This document shows, in pieces, positions 1 to 6,643 of a DNA stretch of 20,335 nt. The stretch's first letter is position 1. Each line of letters begins with the position of its first letter. The notes under the pieces are model-generated. The model was not told the DNA's origin and did no database searches. It saw only the letters and a list, made by a program, of their open reading frames with translations. The position numbers and the translations under genes are program-made. The stretch lies in IMG/VR virus record IMGVR_UViG_3300032560_000149, positions 1 through 20,335 of that record; one strand, 5' to 3'. This DNA comes from a virus.

Positions 1-23
1 CTCTGTGTTGCTGTCTATGATTC

Positions 24-52
24 AATATAGCAAAACGGGCAGATGATGTCAA
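24..52 (-). promoter_or_regulatory. Sigma70-type early promoter reading out of the window
   Basis: On the minus strand TTGACA lies at 52-47 and TATATT at 29-24, with a 17-base spacer. A/T-rich sequence (CATAAAAAGG) precedes the -35 box and GAATCATA follows the -10 box directly, as at the promoter at 1269-1297. It begins just after the stop of the repeat-protein gene and should drive a gene beyond position 1. Host RNA polymerase use in early infection is inferred from the consensus match. Confidence 0.8.
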
Positions 53-57
53 CCTTT

Positions 58-732
58 TTATGCCATCTGTCTTTCTTTTGTAGTTACCCAATGGACGAGT
101 TGATCTATTTCTTCGCCATTCAGAAACCAACGCTTGGAGCCATCTGCCCCTTCATATGCCGGCCCATCTTCACGATGTCGTTTGCCATTCAGCCACCATG
201 CTTTGGAGCCATCTGCCCCTTCATATGCCGGCCCATCTTTCCGGTGACGTTCGCCATTCAGATACCATTCTTCGGTGCCATCTGCGTATTCAATTGCCGG
301 TCCATCTTTCCGGTGACGTTCGCCATTCAGATACCATAATTTGGAGCCATCTGTCCCTTCAACTGCCGGTCCATCTTCACGATGTCGTTTGCCATTCAGA
401 TACCATAATTTGGAGCCATCTGCCCTTTCATATGCCGGCCCATCTTTCCGGTGAAGTTCGCCATTCAGATACCATTCTTTGGAGCCATCTGCCTCTTCAT
501 ATGCCGGCCCATCTTCACGATGTCGTTTGCCATTCAGAAACCAACGCTTGGAGCCATCTGCCCCTTCATATGCCGGCCCATCTTCACGATGTCGTTTGCC
601 ATTCAGATACCATTCTTTGGAGCCATCTGCCTCTTCATATGCCGGCCCATCTTCACGATGTCGTTTGCCATTCAGATACCATTCTTTGGAGCCATCTGCA
701 TGTTTAATTATGTTAGGTCGCGTAGAGAACAT
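58..732 (-). CDS. Tandem-repeat protein with WYLNGK-HREDGPA repeats (MORN/YwqK-like)
   Basis: A protein of about 224 residues made almost wholly of a 23-residue unit, typical form ADGSKEWYLNGKRHREDGPA plus three variable residues. There are eight full copies, a ninth cut short after the LNGE, and a short tail (VHWVTTKERQMA). The repeat resembles the MORN/YwqK-antitoxin-like repeats known in phage, giant-virus and bacterial proteins, which form beta-hairpin stacks; its function is not known. I chose ATG 732 because AGG lies five bases upstream (ACAGGTGAAG-ATG) and this start avoids overlapping the upstream gene. A GTG at 762 in the same frame has no good ribosome site. No signal peptide or membrane segment is seen. 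It is the last gene of a small early cluster, 10 bases below the 92-residue gene. Confidence 0.8.
   Translation of the reverse strand: MFSTRPNIIKHADGSKEWYLNGKRHREDGPAYEEADGSKEWYLNGKRHREDGPAYEGADGSKRWFLNGKRHREDGPAYEEADGSKEWYLNGELHRKDGPAYERADGSKLWYLNGKRHREDGPAVEGTDGSKLWYLNGERHRKDGPAIEYADGTEEWYLNGERHRKDGPAYEGADGSKAWWLNGKRHREDGPAYEGADGSKRWFLNGEEIDQLVHWVTTKERQMA
109..699 (-). repeat. 69-bp in-frame tandem repeat array (8 full units plus a partial one)
   Basis: The unit starts at gccattcag on the plus strand and recurs every 69 bases (115, 184, 253 and so on). Several units, mainly between about 450 and 680, are nearly identical at the DNA level. The others differ at a few sites, mostly in the codons for residues 4-8, 12-13 and 21-23. 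Because 69 is a multiple of three, copies can be gained or lost without breaking the frame, and spurious open frames arise in the other frames and strand. Confidence 0.95.
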
Positions 733-742
733 CTTCACCTGT

Positions 743-1021
743 CTAGATGCTGGGACGATCACGATTTTCGTCCATGTCCTTCCGCATTCTCGCTTTGGCG
801 ACGGCTTCTTCTTCGGGAGTCATCGTCTTATTTTGTGATAGTCGCAGAGCATGGAGTTCTTCAGGACTCAATCGTGTGAGTACATCTGCATGTGCATTTT
901 GTAGGCGCTTGATCTCGTCAAGATATCCATCAGGCTTGTTAGCATTCAAACTACCGATACGACCTTCAATAGTGAGGATGTACCCTTGGTTCACGTTAGG
1001 CTGAAACTTAGTCTCGCGCAT
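743..1021 (-). CDS. Hypothetical small phage protein, 92 aa
   Basis: The start is supported by a Shine-Dalgarno sequence (AAAGGAAATTAAA-ATG) lying inside the last codons of the upstream gene; one base separates that gene's stop from this ATG. The protein is hydrophilic and largely helical. An N-terminal stretch (YILTIEGRIGSLN) is followed by a charged region with LDEIKRLQNAHADVL and MTPEEEAVAKARMRKDMDEN. I recognise no domain, signal peptide or membrane segment. It is cotranscribed with the 71-residue gene from the promoter at 1269-1297. Small early T4-type genes of this sort often alter host functions, but nothing in the sequence shows that here. Confidence 0.7.
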   Translation of the reverse strand: MRETKFQPNVNQGYILTIEGRIGSLNANKPDGYLDEIKRLQNAHADVLTRLSPEELHALRLSQNKTMTPEEEAVAKARMRKDMDENRDRPSI

Positions 1022-1022
1022 T

Positions 1023-1238
1023 TTAATTTCCTTTTATCGCGTTAAAAACTGAATTTTGTAGGTCGGCTGCTTCTTCATGAGAGAGGTAGAAATCCGTATT
1101 CGGATCCCAGTAGTGTCCTTCTTTAGGATCGTAATAAGCTACCCGACCATTCGGATAGAAGAAAGGACCTTCAAGTCCCTTGCGAGGTTGATATTTAGAA
1201 CGAAGTTCGTCAGAAAGAGCAAAAGTTTTATAACCCAT
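1023..1238 (-). CDS. Hypothetical small early protein, 71 aa
   Basis: First gene after a near-consensus sigma70 promoter (1269-1297), with a strong ribosome site, AAGGAGTCGGAC-ATG, in a short leader of roughly 25 bases. The protein is polar and rich in Tyr, Pro and Asp (YPNGRVAYYDPKEG, YWDPNTDFYLSHEEAADL). The YPNGR..YYD piece resembles a single short beta-hairpin repeat, but I do not recognise a family. It has no cysteine, signal peptide or membrane segment. The strong promoter and ribosome site suggest high early expression; the function is unknown. Confidence 0.75.
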   Translation of the reverse strand: MGYKTFALSDELRSKYQPRKGLEGPFFYPNGRVAYYDPKEGHYWDPNTDFYLSHEEAADLQNSVFNAIKGN

Positions 1239-1268
1239 GTCCGACTCCTTGAACTCATCTTATGATTC

Positions 1269-1297
1269 ATAATAGCAGGGTAGGTTGCCGATGTCAA
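1269..1297 (-). promoter_or_regulatory. Sigma70-type early promoter for the 71-aa gene
   Basis: TTGACA at 1297-1292 and TATTAT at 1274-1269 are separated by exactly 17 bases. The box is preceded by GCATAAAAACGG and followed by GAATCATA. The -35 region starts just past the stop codon of the 53-residue gene. Strong host-type early promoter by consensus. Confidence 0.8.
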
Positions 1298-1303
1298 CCG
1301 TTT

Positions 1304-1465
1304 TTATGCGATTAAGGCAGGATATATCTTTCCTGATTCTTCATCACGAAGAAGCCGGACACTGTTGACCTTCATGACCGTTTGATTGGTGTAAATGACT
1401 ACTTCTTTCTTGAGTTGGCTTTCGCTCATCACTTCAAGTAGTTCTTTGAGTTTACCGAGAGTCAC
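1304..1465 (-). CDS. Hypothetical small protein, 53 aa, GTG start
   Basis: A short gene with a GTG start, supported by a good ribosome site (AGAGGAAG, six bases before GTG) and a sigma70 promoter just upstream (1498-1525). The product begins MTLGKLKELLEVMSESQLKK and ends SGKIYPALIA. A helical N-terminal half is followed by two short beta-type segments (EVVIYTN, MKVNSVRLLRDEE). No family recognised. Its stop is followed within a few bases by the -35 box of the next promoter, so two small early units stand head to tail. Promoter, ribosome site and clean codon pattern together make it likely real despite its size. Confidence 0.65.
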   Translation of the reverse strand: MTLGKLKELLEVMSESQLKKEVVIYTNQTVMKVNSVRLLRDEESGKIYPALIA

Positions 1466-1497
1466 TACGCACTTCCTCTGTTCAATCTCTATTATCT

Positions 1498-1525
1498 AGT
1501 ATATCAAATGGGTAACCGATGTCAA
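1498..1525 (-). promoter_or_regulatory. Sigma70-type early promoter for the 53-aa gene
   Basis: TTGACA at 1525-1520 and TATACT at 1503-1498 with a 16-base spacer. The sequence around the -35 (TCGGTTGACATCGG) almost repeats that of the promoter at 1269-1297 (ACGGTTGACATCGG). A T-rich run (CGTTTTTTTCGG) lies upstream of the -35. Confidence 0.7.
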
Positions 1526-1548
1526 CCGAAAAAAACGTTTGATCCTAT

Positions 1549-2280
1549 TTAAATTTCAATTTCCCAATTTTTAATTTCGTAAAAATCTAGGTCATCTCTG
1601 TTGCGGTAATAGAAATATCCCGAAACAACAATCTCCTTCTTGATGATAGAATCCCAGACCGGAAGTAAGGAGTTTTTGCGATCAACCTTGAACAATACAC
1701 GATTGTCCCGATCATCTGAAAACCAGTACTCTATCATCCTATCTTTATCCTTAAGGTGATTTCTAAGACTTTTTATGAACCTTAACGAAGCTTTGGTCCT
1801 AGGCTCTGCAATTTGGCCTGTGATTTTGCGATGTTCGCCTCCAAAGATTTCAGCTATCTCTTTATCGTAATGATAAAAATAAGGTAGTTTATAGGCCATA
1901 CCTACATAATTAGAGTTAAAGCGTAGGGTTTTAGGAGCAACTTCATTAAGCAATTTTTGCAAATCCTTACGCCATTGGGATAAAGTAATCCCTTTCAGCG
2001 TCAAAACCATTAATTTTGATGAAAAATGACGCTTGATATCTAGTGCAAGAATCCTGTCTTCATCTGTAATGCCGCTGGCCTTGGCGTCGTACCAGTTGGC
2101 AGTAGTCCAAAGGGGGCTGGCAGCTGTTTTATATAGACTTTGGTTGTTTAAACGATACTGAACACAACTAAGTGTAATTAGGTCTTCTGTGATTTCGGGT
2201 ACTAGGGCGTCGGTAGGCGCTGCGCCAAAATCATAATTGTATATTAAATTTTTAATTGCTTGGTAATCCCTCGTAGCCAT
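1549..2280 (-). CDS. Unknown phage protein, 243 aa, coupled to the ketoacyl synthase
   Basis: Its ATG overlaps the stop of the ketoacyl synthase gene by one base (TAATG), a layout that usually couples translation. The N-terminal part is mixed helix and strand (DYQAIKNLIYNYDFG; LTLKGITLSQWRKDLQKLL). The C-terminal third looks beta-rich with many aromatic residues (EYWFSDDRDNRVLFKVD, IVVSGYFYYRNRDDLDFYEI). No signal peptide or membrane segment, and no catalytic motif that I recognise. The alternation of short charged strands near the end resembles small nucleic-acid-binding barrels, but that is a guess. The position at the end of the recombination operon suggests early or middle expression. Function unknown. 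Confidence 0.8.
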   Translation of the reverse strand: MATRDYQAIKNLIYNYDFGAAPTDALVPEITEDLITLSCVQYRLNNQSLYKTAASPLWTTANWYDAKASGITDEDRILALDIKRHFSSKLMVLTLKGITLSQWRKDLQKLLNEVAPKTLRFNSNYVGMAYKLPYFYHYDKEIAEIFGGEHRKITGQIAEPRTKASLRFIKSLRNHLKDKDRMIEYWFSDDRDNRVLFKVDRKNSLLPVWDSIIKKEIVVSGYFYYRNRDDLDFYEIKNWEIEI

Positions 2281-3461
2281 TAGATTCTCCGATCAACTTC
2301 AATAATTTGGGCAGCACACTTGCCGCCAAATCCAAACGAATTATTCAATGTCCTAAGGATAGGTTTATCATCAAATTTTATATTCTCTCTCACCAAACAA
2401 TTATGAACATCCATAGTTGCCTTCGTAAGATTGTGAATATGAGGAATAATGCCAGTTTTCATTGATTCAATTGCATAAATTGTTTCTACGATACCTGCTC
2501 CTCCTAATGTATGACCAATCTTAGACTTAGGTGCATAGATAGGAACATCCTGAAAATAATCAGTAATAGTATTATATTCAATCACATCTCCTACAGGAGT
2601 GCTAGTCGCATGTGCAGAAATCGCATCAATATGCATCCCGCTACGCAAAGCCTTATCCATAGCTAATCTGGCGCCTCGCCCGTCTTGTGCAGGGGAAGTC
2701 TGATCAAACGCATCACTTGCTAGTCCAGCAGGATATAGAGTAGCGTGAATGGTTGCTCCATATTTCTCTACTGTTCGGGATGATGCCAAGATTAAAACGC
2801 CGGCACCGCTCCCTATAACGAACCCTTCACGGTTATCGTCAAATGGTTTGTTGTCATTTCCAAGAGCATTGATCGCCATGAAATTTTTCATAGCAACATT
2901 ATGCGATCCAACATCACCACTTCCACAAACGACATAATCATACTCGTCCAACAATCGCATAGCGTAATCTATAGAGAAAATACCAGTCGAACAGGAGGCA
3001 AAAACAGAAGTGCTTGCGCCCATAAATCCCCAGTAACTACCGATGTGACAGCAAGCCATATCTAGAATGCGATTAACTACTATTCTAGGGTTGATACGCT
3101 TGTTGGTTAAAAGTTTAGGAAAATGCTCTTGAAGGGTCTCACTATCATTTAAGCAAGTGCTAAAAATAACTGCAACATTACTACTAATCGGGAGATTTGC
3201 CATCACTAGTGCTTGGTTAGCAGAGTGCATCGCAAGTTTCTGCGTCAGTGTGGTTCCTTTGCTATTCCAACCATCGGGTAATACCAAACTAGATTCATCA
3301 ACACAGTATGCTTGATAAATCTTTAAATTTTCTTCTTTCATTGGTTGTATAACCGAAGAGTAGTCAAGGTCATCTAGCATATGACGAAAGCAATCTTTTG
3401 GATTGTTTCCTAAAGCATCTACTAAACCATACCCAACTACGTATGCTTTATCAATTGCCAT
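2280..3461 (-). CDS. Beta-ketoacyl synthase (KAS I/II, FabF-like), phage-encoded
   Basis: A 393-residue thiolase-fold condensing enzyme. The complete Cys-His-His active site is visible: Cys157 in FASCSTGIF, His284 in SAHATSTPVGD and His317 in PKSKIGHTLGG, with the conserved Lys314. Other family marks are PFDDNREGFVIGSGAG (207-221) and the C-terminal NSFGFGGK (374-381, usually NSFGFGGT). FabF/FabB enzymes condense malonyl-ACP with an acyl-ACP, extending fatty acids by two carbons. The length is slightly below the usual 405-420. With all catalytic residues kept, it is probably active; whether its product is a membrane lipid, a polyketide-like molecule or something else cannot be told. No acyl carrier protein or reductase is encoded in the window. 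It follows uvsY by six bases and overlaps the next gene by one base, so it is part of the recombination operon. Confidence 0.93.
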   Translation of the reverse strand: MAIDKAYVVGYGLVDALGNNPKDCFRHMLDDLDYSSVIQPMKEENLKIYQAYCVDESSLVLPDGWNSKGTTLTQKLAMHSANQALVMANLPISSNVAVIFSTCLNDSETLQEHFPKLLTNKRINPRIVVNRILDMACCHIGSYWGFMGASTSVFASCSTGIFSIDYAMRLLDEYDYVVCGSGDVGSHNVAMKNFMAINALGNDNKPFDDNREGFVIGSGAGVLILASSRTVEKYGATIHATLYPAGLASDAFDQTSPAQDGRGARLAMDKALRSGMHIDAISAHATSTPVGDVIEYNTITDYFQDVPIYAPKSKIGHTLGGAGIVETIYAIESMKTGIIPHIHNLTKATMDVHNCLVRENIKFDDKPILRTLNNSFGFGGKCAAQIIEVDRRI

Positions 3462-3467
3462 ATTACA

Positions 3468-3926
3468 TTATCCTATTGTCACGTCTTCCATGCCGGCAGT
3501 CCTTAATCTAACCACATGCCCTAGCATAAAGTTTTTAGAGTCAAGTCCCTTCATAATTCCTAGATACTTATTTCTCATGAGAGCAACATCATTGATGATG
3601 ACTTCAAAATCAATGACCTCTTGTTCGCCGTCAACATATTTCTCAGCATCACGCGAGGTCAATGCACGGGCATATCCTTCAAGATACTTTTGGAAATGTT
3701 TCCTACGAATCTGTCGCAGTTGTATATTAAGGAAGTTGAGTACCGCTTCGACCTCTTGTAGTTGGTTGAAGCGATACTCTGTGATTCCCGGTAATGCAGC
3801 AATATTCTTTTCTACATTACCATACACCTTCACATCTGCTTTTGCAGAAATGATTTCATTTTCGTAGTGTGAGATGAAGTCCGGTAATACGCTCAAGTCC
3901 TGAGTAATCCGGCTGTACCATGTCAT
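3468..3926 (-). CDS. uvsY: UvsY recombination mediator
   Basis: UvsY loads UvsX recombinase onto single-strand DNA covered by gp32 during T4-type recombination and recombination-dependent replication. The protein has 152 residues against 137 in T4. The central and C-terminal part is diagnostic to me: RKHFQKYLEGYARALTSRDA, EKYVDGEQEVIDFEVIINDVALMRNKYLGIMKGLDSKNF split over 96-133, similar to UvsY of T4-like cyanophages. It is mostly helical and charged, without membrane segments. The start overlaps the stop of the acidic 84-residue gene by one base (TAATG). The cluster gp32-UvsX-UvsY, with matching function, supports the call strongly. Confidence 0.85.
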   Translation of the reverse strand: MTWYSRITQDLSVLPDFISHYENEIISAKADVKVYGNVEKNIAALPGITEYRFNQLQEVEAVLNFLNIQLRQIRRKHFQKYLEGYARALTSRDAEKYVDGEQEVIDFEVIINDVALMRNKYLGIMKGLDSKNFMLGHVVRLRTAGMEDVTIG

Positions 3927-4180
3927 TAGTAATCTTCTTCATCATAGTAATCGTCTTCCTCTTCCTCATCATCTTGAACACCCCATTCAGGAGTTTCCAG
4001 ATAATAAGATAGTGCGCCTTTTACGTCGGAATCTAGCCTAAACACTTGCTTAATTTCAGCCGGAGAGTAAGCCTCATCAACCAGATAATTGACAAGCGTC
4101 TCAGCAGCAGAACCGATATCACCTGTTTCAATGCTGGGCTTTAATACTTTCCAAATTTCATTAACCAGTGCTAGACTCAT
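3926..4180 (-). CDS. Small acidic-tailed protein between UvsX and UvsY, 84 aa
   Basis: The first 65 residues form an ordered helical domain (LVNEIWKVLKPSIETGDIGS; LVNYLVDEAYSPAEIKQVF). The end is an intensely acidic tail rich in Asp, Glu and Tyr (DDEEEEDDYYDEEDY). Small proteins with this layout occur next to uvsX/uvsY in other T4-like phages, to my knowledge without assigned function. The gene overlaps uvsX by four bases (ATGA) and uvsY by one, so it is translated as part of the recombination set. The acidic tail could mimic DNA or bind a basic partner such as UvsY; this is inference. Confidence 0.85.
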   Translation of the reverse strand: MSLALVNEIWKVLKPSIETGDIGSAAETLVNYLVDEAYSPAEIKQVFRLDSDVKGALSYYLETPEWGVQDDEEEEDDYYDEEDY

Positions 4181-5247
4181 TCCATGACTTCCTCTTCTTC
4201 TGGATTAGCAATATTTAGACTAGCACGAGGCTTTTTAGTGAATTCCAACATCACACGATCAAGACAGCCTTCATCATTGCGTTCCCAACCCTTGCGGAAC
4301 TTCTTGATGATCGTGCCATCAACGCAATTATATACGAGGGAATTGCCTTCCTTCTTGAGAAGTTCCATAGCCTCAAACATATCAAGCAAACCTGAATAGG
4401 GATTCATACCTGTCTCATATGGAATCTTGACTTGAACTGATTCAAAAGGTTTACCGTAACGGGTCTTCATCACCTTGCACGCAGCACGAATACCACGCAC
4501 TTCGCTGATCTTGTTACCGTCTTCATCTTCCTTGAGCTTTAGCTTCTTCATCGCAACTACGATAGAAGATGCGTAGACAAATCCTTGACCACCACTGATC
4601 TTGTCATCAGGGTCAAACATGTCTTGAGATGCGTATGTATGATTAGTCGCAACAAGACCTACATTGTATGAACCGAACATGTTGACACAGTTACGAACAA
4701 GAGCAGTCAGTGCCTTAGGCTTGCGACCCATGTCGCCCTTCATATCACCTGCTTCAAACTGATTAACATCAGTTGGAGTGAGCAACATACCGAGGCTATC
4801 AACGACGAACAACACCTTAGGACGGTCTTCTTCTGCCATAGCCTTATAACCCTTCATGAATTCGCTGATAGTCTTACCAACGTCATCAATCATTGCCATA
4901 TTGAGTTTCAGCAACTTGCTTTCGCTTGTGTCAACACCCAAAGCGTGTAGCCAAGATTCATCCAAAGCATTCTCTGAATCAATTAGAACAACAAAGATGC
5001 CTTGCTCTTGGGCATTGCGAACCAGATTACCGGAGCAGATAAATGATTTTCCTGCTCCTGATTCTCCAGCAAAGACAGTAACCTTACCAAGAGGAATGCC
5101 TTTATTAAAATCACTGCTAATACGATAGTTGAGTGCATAGTTACCTGTACTAATCCAATCTGTTGGGTCATTGAACCCGATACTAAGACCATCAATAGCC
5201 TTAGTAATATCTTTCCTAAACCTACTTACATCGAAGGGCTTCGCCAT
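4177..5247 (-). CDS. uvsX: UvsX recombinase (RecA family)
   Basis: A 356-residue RecA-fold strand-exchange ATPase that pairs homologous DNA in T4-type replication and repair. Walker A is GESGAGKS at 61-68. The likely catalytic glutamate lies in DSEN at 90-93, Walker B in VLFVVDS at 145-151, and the DNA-binding loop region includes ISGGQGFVYA at 217-226. The length is close to T4 UvsX (391) and cyanophage forms. The C-terminus is acidic (NPEEEEVME), as in many RecA-type proteins. ATG at 5247 has a good ribosome site (AAGGAAATAAT-ATG). It shares an operon with gp32, a BPSL0761-like gene, the acidic protein and UvsY. Confidence 0.97.
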   Translation of the reverse strand: MAKPFDVSRFRKDITKAIDGLSIGFNDPTDWISTGNYALNYRISSDFNKGIPLGKVTVFAGESGAGKSFICSGNLVRNAQEQGIFVVLIDSENALDESWLHALGVDTSESKLLKLNMAMIDDVGKTISEFMKGYKAMAEEDRPKVLFVVDSLGMLLTPTDVNQFEAGDMKGDMGRKPKALTALVRNCVNMFGSYNVGLVATNHTYASQDMFDPDDKISGGQGFVYASSIVVAMKKLKLKEDEDGNKISEVRGIRAACKVMKTRYGKPFESVQVKIPYETGMNPYSGLLDMFEAMELLKKEGNSLVYNCVDGTIIKKFRKGWERNDEGCLDRVMLEFTKKPRASLNIANPEEEEVME

Positions 5248-5256
5248 ATTATTTCC

Positions 5257-5487
5257 TTATCTAACGATTTGTTTCATCTTATCATTGTAAGATATTTTTT
5301 CAAGCAGTTCGGGACATTGTTCAGCAAGATTATCTAGATCAACGTCCATCGGATAGTGACGCAGAATACCCCTTGCACGGTCACGGATGATGCTTGGAAC
5401 CCTTGGAGTCTTGCCTGGATCGCATAGTTCTTCCAAGAGTTTCTTGCTCTGTTTTAGAGCCCGATATCTTTCATCTGGCATGGTCAT
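5257..5487 (-). CDS. BPSL0761-like small protein, 76 aa
   Basis: The sequence MTMPDERYRALKQSKKLLEE, then LCDPGKTPRVPSIIRDRARGILRHYP, matches the conserved pattern I know from BPSL0761-family small proteins of proteobacteria (MTxPDER..AL.....L..L.DP..TPRVP..IR.RA...LRHYP). Their function is unknown. I take the ATG at 5487, because GGGAG lies seven bases before it. The ATG at 5505 sits inside the arm of the hairpin at 5504-5532 and has no ribosome site. The gene lies between gp32 and uvsX, an unusual place for a family better known from bacterial chromosomes, so transfer from a host is plausible. Confidence 0.8.
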   Translation of the reverse strand: MTMPDERYRALKQSKKLLEELCDPGKTPRVPSIIRDRARGILRHYPMDVDLDNLAEQCPELLEKISYNDKMKQIVR

Positions 5488-5503
5488 GTTTTTTCTCCCA
5501 TAC

Positions 5504-5532
5504 ATGATCGGGGGTTATTAGCCCCCGATCAT
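5504..5532 (-). terminator. Perfect 11-bp hairpin after gp32 (weak terminator or mRNA processing element)
   Basis: atgatcggggg at 5504-5514 pairs fully with cccccgatcat at 5522-5532 around a seven-base loop. It lies 10 bases after the gp32 stop. No U-run follows on the minus strand (next bases GTATGGGAG), so it may act as an attenuator or mRNA-stabilising hairpin rather than a full terminator. That fits high gp32 and lower downstream expression. Confidence 0.6.
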
Positions 5533-5542
5533 TAGGACAATC

Positions 5543-6526
5543 CTATTTGGATTGCCTTTCCCGGATCATCTTCAAGATGTCCTGCGCCTTGTCGGTCGAT
5601 GTTGATTTGGGAACAACAACGGGATCTACATCAAAGGGAACAGCGTCATCTTCGTCAACGATAGGAGATGCAACTACGGGGGCGCTGGTTTCAGCAGTCA
5701 CCGATTGTTTAGCCGTTGCTGCACCAGCAGGGGCTTCAAGTCCGTAAGGACGATAGTAAGCACCCCACTTGTCGTTGTCGTAAGGACGACCATCAACCGA
5801 AGCTTCAAACATTTCCTTGATGATACGGAGTTCAGCTTCAGATGGCTTCTTAGGTAGGAAATCTGCTAGATTAAACAGACCGTGTGCTTCAATAGCAGCT
5901 TGCTCGACCTCAGTCAATGCCGATTCCTTACGGGCCCAAGTAGAAGTAGAATAGTCAGCATAGCCTCCCTTAGCAGACTTCTTGATGTTGAAGTCAAGAC
6001 CACGCATATAATCGGTTGGCAACTCTTCCATCTCAGGATCCATAAGCGAAGACTTGATGATCGTGAAGATTTGCGGAGAGATAATAAAACGACGAATAGG
6101 ATTCGCAGGAGTCGTATCATTGCCGATAGGATTCTGCCGTACAAATCCTTGGAAGATGTAAGTACGCTTCTTCCAATACTTGTTAGCCATATCCTTCAGC
6201 GTGTCATCCTTATACCAAGGGCGGACTTCTGCGAGAATGGGGCAGTTATCCCCATACATCTCTACGCAAGGAACCTGAACAGTGAGTTGTTTGGAATTAG
6301 AGTCACCCTTGACCCCATTGAACGGCAACTTGATCATGTTGCGTTCAACCCAGAAGAATGTATTACTGGAATTAGCATCTGGAAGGAAACGAACAGATGC
6401 AGCAGCACCCTCATCCATATTCCAATGTGCGTAGATTGCATTGTCAGATTGTGTATTAGAACCGCGATCTTGGTTCTTATTTTCGGTCGCCGAGATACGG
6501 GCCCGGATTTCTTGAAGTGATGCCAT
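5543..6526 (-). CDS. 32: gp32-type single-strand DNA-binding protein
   Basis: A 327-residue protein of the T4 gp32 family, which coats single-strand DNA and organises replication and recombination. The N-terminal MASLQEIRARI corresponds to the self-association region. The OB-fold core spans roughly residues 30-245, with typical stretches (AHWNMDEGAAASVRFLPD at 33-50; KKRTYIFQGFV; RRFIISPQIF; GGYADYSTSTW). The T4 zinc site is not kept: only Cys87 and Cys95 are seen, CPIL replaces CPVC, and no histidine is nearby. The C-terminal tail is Ala/Val/Asp-rich with DEDDAVPFDVD, probably the partner-binding region. A strong ribosome site (AAGGAGAAAAACAAA-ATG) and a leader with both a sigma70 and a late-type promoter fit high expression over the whole infection. 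Confidence 0.93.
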   Translation of the reverse strand: MASLQEIRARISATENKNQDRGSNTQSDNAIYAHWNMDEGAAASVRFLPDANSSNTFFWVERNMIKLPFNGVKGDSNSKQLTVQVPCVEMYGDNCPILAEVRPWYKDDTLKDMANKYWKKRTYIFQGFVRQNPIGNDTTPANPIRRFIISPQIFTIIKSSLMDPEMEELPTDYMRGLDFNIKKSAKGGYADYSTSTWARKESALTEVEQAAIEAHGLFNLADFLPKKPSEAELRIIKEMFEASVDGRPYDNDKWGAYYRPYGLEAPAGAATAKQSVTAETSAPVVASPIVDEDDAVPFDVDPVVVPKSTSTDKAQDILKMIRERQSK

Positions 6527-6613
6527 TTTGTTTTTCTCCTTTTAAATGTGCCTAAGTTGAGCTTTAATATGTGTTTTATGTTTCGCTGTCAGGAGACAAC
6601 TAACACAGTCTTC

Positions 6614-6642
6614 AATATAATGTATATTGCTTCCTGTGTCAA
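6614..6642 (-). promoter_or_regulatory. Sigma70-type promoter for gp32
   Basis: TTGACA at 6642-6637 and TATATT at 6619-6614 with a 17-base spacer. The start would be near 6607, giving a leader of about 80 bases before the gp32 ATG. A T4-type late motif abuts its upstream side, so gp32 can be read both early and late. Confidence 0.75.
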
Positions 6643-6643
6643 T

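Noticed and set aside
109-699. CRISPR-like array
   Set aside because: The whole 69-bp unit repeats and is coding; there are no unique spacers between short repeats.
43-879. Open frames on the plus strand across the repeat region (for example 156-707 and 451-879)
   Set aside because: They arise because the 69-bp unit is a multiple of three and keeps other frames open. They have no ribosome site or promoter and run against every other gene.
743-1004. Plus-strand frame 747-1004 as a gene
   Set aside because: It is opposite the 92-residue gene, which has a ribosome site and coupling to its neighbour; the plus frame has neither.
5488-5505. ATG 5505 as start of the BPSL0761-like gene
   Set aside because: It lies in the hairpin arm, has no ribosome site, and the family begins at MTMPDER.
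4856-6520. Plus-strand open frames opposite uvsX and gp32
   Set aside because: They are shadows of well-recognised genes and show no family features.
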